Assembly: GCA_015501075.1 (NCBI GenBank)
Contig: JADNYJ010000087.1
Coordinates: 1-64,000, forward strand
Source: Gymnopilus junonius
Lineage: Eukaryota > Basidiomycota > Agaricomycetes > Agaricales > Galerinaceae
DNA length: 64,000 nucleotides
Direction: 5' to 3'
The number at the start of each line of letters is the position of its first letter. Position 1 is the stretch's first letter. The notes beneath the pieces are model-generated. The model was given only the letters and a program-made list of their open reading frames with translations, was not told the DNA's origin and made no database searches. Both the position numbers and the translations under genes were made by a program. Positions 57,561 through 64,000 of this stretch are shown here, piece after piece.

Positions 57561-58396
57561 ATGGCGACAGAGACAGGAACAGTCCCAATTTTTGATTCAT
57601 TGCCTTATTATGACGATGATCTTCAAAAATATCCTCATTTGAAAGTGAAGGTCGAGCAAGAATTGTCTCGCGAGCCAAAAGCACCTCAAACACTTCATCC
57701 CCGCGTACCACCACCTGTGGAACTATTTGCTGTTCGTGAGCGTGACTTAGCCATGTCCCCCAGTCCACACTGTTAACACTCTGTCTTATTGATATAGCAC
57801 GACCCTATTCTAAAAGCGGAACTGGAACGCGTCGCCGCAAATAAACCATTTCCACAACTCGATACGCTCAGATATTCTTTGCCTACACCTTCGTCTACAC
57901 CTGGGACAGATGAAGAATGGAGAGCCGCGCTAGACAATGCGCACGCCCAACTTCAGCATCAACGAATTAGGTATAAAGAATCCATTACTCTCTAGTAATA
58001 GGTTGTTCTGAAGTCCTTTCAAAAATCTAGGCAACAGAATCTGGCCTTGCTTCAGACGTATGGTGCAAATGCTTGGCGTATCCAAAACTATCTGCTAGAG
58101 TCAACAGCCAAGAACATAGAGAAGTCCCTTGAAGAACTCAAAGACTTAACGATTCAGGTCAATCGTGAACGTAAGAACACTCAGGTACGCGCCTTGATTT
58201 TGTCTGCGTTTGTCTTTGGTCAACCTAACAATCTAATTCCGGGCCACAGGATCGTCTTGGACAGCAATTAACTTCTCTGGAAACGCGCTGGACTGAACTT
58301 ATTTCAAGTGTGCTTCAGATTGAAATGGCTAACGTTGCTCTCGACGCGGAGGTCGAGAGGTTAAACAAAAGGGAAGCCGAATTGGCGGAGCTCTGA
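57561..58396 (+). CDS. SPF27: Pre-mRNA splicing factor SPF27 (BCAS2/Cwf7)
   Basis: Start at 57561 (MATETGTVPIFDSLPYYDDD). Spliced blocks are LPYYDDDLQKYPHLKVKVEQ, HDPILKAELERVAANKPFPQ, LDTLRYSLPTPSSTPGTDEE, WRAALDNAHAQLQHQRI, NLALLQTYGANAWRIQNYLL and a long coiled coil (LEELKDLTIQVNRERKNTQ, LTSLETRWTELISSVLQIEM, ALDAEVERLNKREAEL). The DxLPYxD start and the NAW motif fit BCAS2. It is a core member of the Prp19/NineTeen complex that activates the spliceosome. The length of about 220 aa is usual. Four introns. Confidence 0.93.
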
Positions 58397-58779
58397 GCTT
58401 GTTACTGACGCTGTATTATTCTCATACCTGTATATATAATTTGAATGACTGCAATGAATTTTATGTGCATCAAATGTAGCATTGCCCAAGCCACACGTTG
58501 CCTCGCATTGAATGGGCTGCTTTCAACGCCGGTTCAGACCGGTTACTTACCAATTTTGGAGTGTGTGATCGCCGGATCCGACGACCAGCAAGAGAACAGA
58601 GGCTTGAGAATATATTCTTCTTCCTTCACTGGTGGTATAATCCCCAGGTCAGTACACATTTCTTTCCCCATTCTACAGGACAAGTTTACTGATGGTTTTT
58701 TGCATCTCCTTGTACATCTATGGTGATTCAGTTCATCTAACAGGAAGTCGGAAAGAGACAGGCGTGTTGCGACGCGTCT
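58397..58779. other. Intergenic
   Basis: Between the SPF27 stop and the start of the large Ser/Pro-rich gene on the same strand. A TATATATAA lies at 58431-58439, just past the SPF27 stop. No gene is supported. Confidence 0.45.
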
Positions 58780-61700
58780 ATGGCACAACCCACTCAGGAC
58801 ATTAAGGTGCTATCGGATACAACTGGCCAGGAGGTGAAAGAACAGGCGGTGGAGAGGAGTGGGGGTGGGTTGGAGGTATCTGGGCTCGGACAGGCGGACG
58901 AGAATTCATCTTCAACCCCTTCCGTTGCACCAGCCGATTCACCAGCAGAGAAGTCTGCCTCGCAGAGCTCAATCACTGCTCAACCAAGCGCACCTTCTGC
59001 TCGTCCATCTCTGGTTCCTTTGGGTTCAAGTCATGCTCAAACTTCATCATTGACGCCAGTTGCACCGCATCCAAAACGATTCAGCGCCGTGAACATCAAC
59101 AAGAAATTTCTTGAGAAGAACACGGCGTCAGGTTCTTCAGGTTCTTCCGTTTCATCCGTTGCAAAATCAGGCAGCCCAGCGGGTAGGTTACCCCCCTCAT
59201 TCGGCCTTTTTAGCACTTCGTTCTGACCGACAATTGTTCTGATCATAGCACGTCCTTCAATTCAACCCACTTCGTCACACTCTCGCCTCGTCACCACCAA
59301 ACTCACCGCGAGTCCTGCCGTGACTTCTTCCACTGCAGGATGGTCGCGACCTTCTTCCGTTGCTCCATCTCCAGCAACAGCTTCAAACTCTCCGAGTAGT
59401 ACATCCCCCTTACCGACCGCTCCTCCCACCCAGTCTCCAGCGCCAGGCGCTCCTCAATTACCTCATGCCGGCAAAGTCATTCACCCTCAGCCAAGGAATA
59501 CTGTGGCGCCCACTAGTTCATCACATAAGGAGAGCGGAGGTACCAAACCTGTATGGGGAAATGTCAAACCTCCAACAGCCGCACCTCTCCGACCAGACAT
59601 TGAACCAAGTGATTTTCCTACTGCTGCTGAAGTGGCGAATGGCTAGTTTTTTCTGTCTTGTTGGTTGTTCTTATGCTTATTAATTTCCGCTCCTGCAGTC
59701 GCTTCTTCGATTCGCAAACAGAGCAAAGCGTTAGAAGAGACGAAGGTGACATCTGACGCAGCTGCAAAACAATTACGGTTAGAAGAGGCCGATGCTTTCC
59801 GGGGCGTTCATTTGAATCCCAACGTCCACCATTGGGATGATGTATGTTATTGTCTATTTCCAGTCATGGCACAAATATTGAGCAATTTATTTAGATGGAA
59901 GAGGATGACGACAACTTCCTCGGTGGTGTTATCGAGTTTGGTGATGGTCGTCAATATAAGATTGAGTCCACCGAGCAGAGCGGGGCGCCACCAGCTCGTG
60001 GTTTGTCGCAAGCCCATGCCGCGGATGCTTCACAAAAAGAACCTACTGCAGGTCCCGTTAGCAAAGAAGAACGATTTGTCGATGACTTCGACCGTAGCTG
60101 GCCAAAGTCACGAAATTCCCCTGCTTCTGCCTCTAAAGATGTCGCTCCCAGTCCTAGCATTTCACCGGTTATGTCTCATTCAACACAATCCCCAAAAGAT
60201 TCATCTCGTGTTCTGTTTAATGAACGTTCCAACCGTTTGGAACCGTATAGTCAATCCCATCGACCTGGGTCGTTTGCATCCAAGCGATCAAATCACCAAG
60301 AAGGACCGGGTGCTCATGAACCGAGAAGTGCCAGAGAGGGGTCAATACAGGTTTTGCAGAAGTCCTCTGGGCATGATTTCGGTTCTCGAGGACGGAGATA
60401 TAGTGCGAGTAGCACCGGCTTCAGCGCTGGGGCACCCAATGGTTACCCAGGTGACAGGCACAGGGACAGAGAACCACCAGTTAGACGTGAAGGCCCCCCG
60501 CCGAGTCCACGGTTTTCGAGAGAGCATCCTCCGTTAGGCACAGAAACGGGAGGTCGTGATTTTGATGGGGACAGGAGCAGAAGGAATTTTATGGGCCCTC
60601 CCTCTCATGCCGGTCAGAAACATCCTCAAGACGGAGGACGGCAACTGCCTCCTCATTTGGTCCAATTATCTCCCAATGCTCCACTTAAACGTCTTCCTTC
60701 TCGCGAACGGCGATTTTCCCCTTCTGAGCCTTCTGCTGCTTTACCTTTGCCAACTTCAACTGGTATTACTCCGCACTCTCCTGCTGTTTCGCAGAATTCG
60801 CTAAATGTTGTTTCTCCGGCTTCTGCTACGAATATCCCATTGCCTCTGAGCGCACCAGACTTGGACGTCGCACGGAAAGACGTCATGCACACAGCAGCCG
60901 AAAGAGCGAAGCAAAGAAGGCAGCAGGAGGAACAAGAACGCGAGGCCCAGAAGGAAAGAGCACGCCGGAAAGCAGCCGAACTGGAAGAAAAGATGAAGGC
61001 CGCTGAAGCCGAGAAAGAGAGACGGAAGCGGGAAGAAGAGGCTAAAGCAGTTGCGAAGGTTAATGCTCCTTTCTAAGGCTCTATCTGAATTTACGCTGAC
61101 AATAATTATAGGAGAGTGAGGCTGTCAAATTAATTGAAGACGCTGTGAAAAGTGTAGAACTTTCTGTGAAGCCTACTACCGATGCAATGGCTCGGGACCC
61201 TGCTACGGGAAAGTCATTACCGGAACCACTGACAGGAACTTCAGTTACTTCACCTGATTCACAACATCTGGAATCCTCAAGACAAGCAGGCATTATTCCT
61301 CCACGTACAGCCCCTCTGCCAACTTCAGCAGGATCACAAAGTGAATCCTGGCGTACTAGGACGGCGGGTCTGCCTTCTGCAGTGCCTCGGCAAATACAGA
61401 CCCGTCCACCGGCATCTGCCACATTCATTCCTTCTGGGCCTTCAGCTATTGAACAAGTTGAGTCCATTGCAGGTGGTTCAAAGGACGATCTGGAGGTTGT
61501 CGATTTCACGGATATGAGCAAATTTGTTGCTGTTCAGAATACGGCAGAAAATGCATCTGAAAATGCTGTCCAAGCATCTGCAGCACCTAGCATTTTGACG
61601 AAGCCACCGCGACCTGTTGCTAGCGACTTTTTTGAGGACCAGACTACCCCAACGACCCCAGCAACCGCCTCCAAGGGTGCTGGTGCTGGTTTTGGTGCTT

Positions 61701-64000
61701 GGAGGAAAAAGGTTTCTCAGGACGTCAGTGAAGAAACATCATTAAGGCCCGCCCCGACATTAGGGCCAACGCCATCGAAGACCATAGTAAGTCAGAACAA
61801 TCTGACCACCCTTCCGTGGTTGGCAAGGAGCAACTTCGTGGTCGAGACAGCTCCTTCTCGCCTGATAGTTCTATGATGTCAACCAAAGAGCCTTTGAGTT
61901 ACCAGGAGGTGAACGGAGGGCAGATAGTGCAATTGCCTCAAACAGTAAGGTCGCCACGTACTCAGGCATTCTATAAAGAAGCACCCATGTCGGCCTTAGA
62001 CGATGCTATGTCACGCATAAAGGGTGTACTTGTTGGAATGCATGCTGAAACACCGAGAGAAATTGCAACATCTGGCAGCGTTGATCAAGATGTGCAATCT
62101 TTACGGACAAACCAAATCGCTACTCAGCAGGCTCATGTACGGTTGGTTCCTAAAGAACGCTGGGTCCCACCTGCTTTGCGGCAACGCAACTTCGATGATG
62201 CAGATGAACCTCGAGAAGTGTTCCTTGTGACTGTACTACAACCCCCAACGACTCCTCCGCCGACGAACCATGTTGTTCGACTTCCAACCGTCTCTCGACG
62301 AGTGGACAACATTTCGAAGAAGCAGCTTCATGCATTTTTTAGGCCACCGTATCAAGCTCGCTTGGATATATTATCTTTCGATCCACCTGTACATGACATG
62401 AACCGTCGGGATTTGTCTCTTAACGATGTCCTCTTTCGTAGACCTCCTCCAGGGTTTAAAGGGAAATTTAAATACCGTGTCATGCTCCCGAGACGCAGAG
62501 GCCCGAAAGTGAACATGCCATCTGTATTGGCAAAGCCCAATGTCACGGGCGCCTTTGGACGACCAACTGTTGCGGACGGAGCAACTTCATGGAGAAAATC
62601 TGCGGCCTCTTCTACTATCCAAGTTAAGTCCAGCTATAATGTTCATGAACCGGACACGACAAGTTGTTCACCTCCTCCGCAATCGTCCCCCCCGGAATCT
62701 AACGCTGCCTCAATACCAAAATCTAGTGAGTCTACATCAAAGTCAGATACCAACACAACTACCCGATCTAGATCTCAACCCAAGATGCCTGAGGGATCGG
62801 GCGTTGCTTTTATGCGTGACTCGCGGATAGATGTTGTTGAGGCGGATACAAAACCACTTGTCAACTTCATCGTTGGCAGTCAGTTGGAAGAAGCAGCCAC
62901 TACGGACTCCCCTAAAGCGGTGTCGTCTGTAGAGGATTCAGCATCCAAGCCTCCTGACACGAAGAGCGGGCATTCAGTAACTCTCAACGGGCTGGCCACT
63001 TCATCGGCGACGTCTGTTGAGGATGGCGCACCTTCTTTGACTTCTAGCAAGGCCGAAAGCTCAGATGCTTTGGTAAGTCTTTTCTTTGTCGCTTATGATT
63101 TATTCACGACTCAATCATCTGCACCAGAATGATCACATTCTTATCACACCTCCTGGCCACCATTCCAGTACTCCTTGGGCTAGATCTTCCGTTAGTTTGC
63201 CTATCAAGGACACTTCTGCACGAGCTCCCGATCATGAACACCTTAAAGCACTTTGGTCTCAGACGTCAAACAAGGCGAACTTACATTCGGTAAACTCACT
63301 GGAGGGCATTGCTGACGATTTGACTTCCCTACCATTCACGATCCACGATGTGAAGTCCGAGGACGGGGAGACACCCCCTCCCTCGTTACCAAGCGCACCT
63401 TCGCGCATGTCACTCCATGAAGTGACCAGGGCTTTCCAAACAGTGCCGACGTCGTCGTCCTCTTCTAGTCAATCTTCGCATCGAGCCACTTTTTCTCCAC
63501 CCTCCACCAATGCCCCTGTCGCTCGTCCGACGACCGCAACCACGACTTATGCATATTCTCCGGCCCCTCAAAGTAGCATGCGTCCTGCCTATGTATCTTA
63601 CCCTTCTCCTATGATGAGCCACTCTCCGTCGCCCGTGATTTATGGCCATCCAATGGCATCAAGCCCCGTTCCCGGTAGAATGCAAATAAACGGTCATACC
63701 TCATTATTCAGTCAACCGGTATGGATGCCAATGCCGGGCCCGTCAGCGCAGGCTCCTAGCAATATGATCCGACCTGTTGCATCCCCTTATCCTCCCGCTC
63801 AAATGTTGCCTTATCCTACCGGTTATGCTCCGCAAGCCCCGCCAACCAGTATGATGCACGCTCCTCAAGGCCAAGCTACAGGCCGTGGCCGTGGTATGCC
63901 TGTCATGAGCCCTGTGATGTCCCATGCTCACGCTCATCCAGCGTCTGCAATGTATGCAAGTAGCCCGGTCATGCTTCATGCAGTACCAGTACCCCAAAAT
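58780..64000 (+). CDS. Large Ser/Pro-rich conserved fungal protein, partial at 3' end
   Basis: Start at 58780 (MAQPTQDIKVLSDTTGQEVK). The reading continues through several introns to the window edge, so the C-terminus is missing and more than 1500 residues are present. Most is disordered and rich in Ser, Pro and Thr. Ordered pieces are KRFSAVNINKKFLEKN, KPVWGNVKPPTAAPLRPDIE, SDFPTAAEVAN, DAFRGVHLNPNVHHWDDMEE, DDDNFLGGVIEFGDGRQYKI, and a charged coiled coil of ERAKQRRQQEEQE type. Later come SDFFEDQTTPTTPATASKGA and RLVPKERWVPPALRQRN. I do not recognise the family by name. The WGN and FPTAAE motifs and the coiled coil suggest an RNA- or translation-linked scaffold, which is only inference. One intron (59642-59698) seems to have a GC donor. 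Confidence 0.8.
59642..59698 (+). other. Probable GC-AG intron
   Basis: Joining AAT-G to TC-GCT keeps the frame (EVAN to VASSIRKQSK). The bases after AATG are GCTAGT instead of GT, and the intron ends CTCCTGCAG. The nearest GT donors give a frameshift or stop, so a GC donor is the simplest reading. Confidence 0.55.

Noticed and set aside
1..64000. CRISPR arrays, bacterial operons, phage-like clusters, intact transposons
   Set aside because: None is seen. The window is intron-rich fungal nuclear DNA, with no direct repeat arrays, transposase or reverse transcriptase motifs.

Overview
The window looks like nuclear DNA of a mushroom-forming basidiomycete (Agaricomycetes). Most genes are cut by many GT-AG introns of about 45-60 nt. 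The gene set is eukaryotic and fungal: complex I 30 kDa subunit, SAGA deubiquitinase subunit, SUMO protease, peroxisomal and nuclear-pore membrane proteins, and fungal Ras. There is no bacterial operon structure, and no intact transposon or viral gene was recognised. Gene models were made by hand, joining exons so that reading frame, splice consensus and family motifs agree. Seven are marked as closing exactly in frame or with every coding splice traced; smaller exon limits elsewhere may be off by a few codons.

Layout. 937-7610: a CCCH/RRM RNA-binding protein (RBM26/27 type), an intron-containing tRNA-Met, a Ulp1-type SUMO protease and the SNARE Bet1. 7821-14791: a long ABCC-type ABC transporter. 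15281-18146: a UPF0658-like Golgi membrane protein and a membrane-anchored peptidyl-tRNA hydrolase 2 (Pth2). 19199-25899: two tandem MFS transporters. 26275-34767, all on the minus strand: Sgf11, a CBS/PB1 tail-anchored protein, a TMEM33/Pom33 protein and the Has1 helicase. 34994-38301: a diverged second Pth2-like gene, a small glycine-rich secreted protein and an Mpv17/PMP22 protein. 39794-43068: a Yippee protein and a short unknown gene. 43069-49128 is a 6 kb stretch with no gene that I can support. 49129-52504: a Ras GTPase, a BTB protein and a PXMP4 homologue. 54591 to the end: Mtc1, complex I 30 kDa subunit, the splicing factor SPF27 and the 5' part of a large Ser/Pro-rich protein cut by the window edge.

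Most genes are housekeeping and independent of each other. The most interesting signals are in gene structure. A 6-nt microexon is shared by the two Pth2-like genes. A 2-nt microexon is needed to restore the Ras switch I sequence. One intron appears to be GC-AG. The second Pth2-like gene has lost active-site residues and carries a one-base frame problem at one splice junction. A hairpin-rich GC island lies inside the 6 kb gap. I did not find a clearly new multi-gene system.
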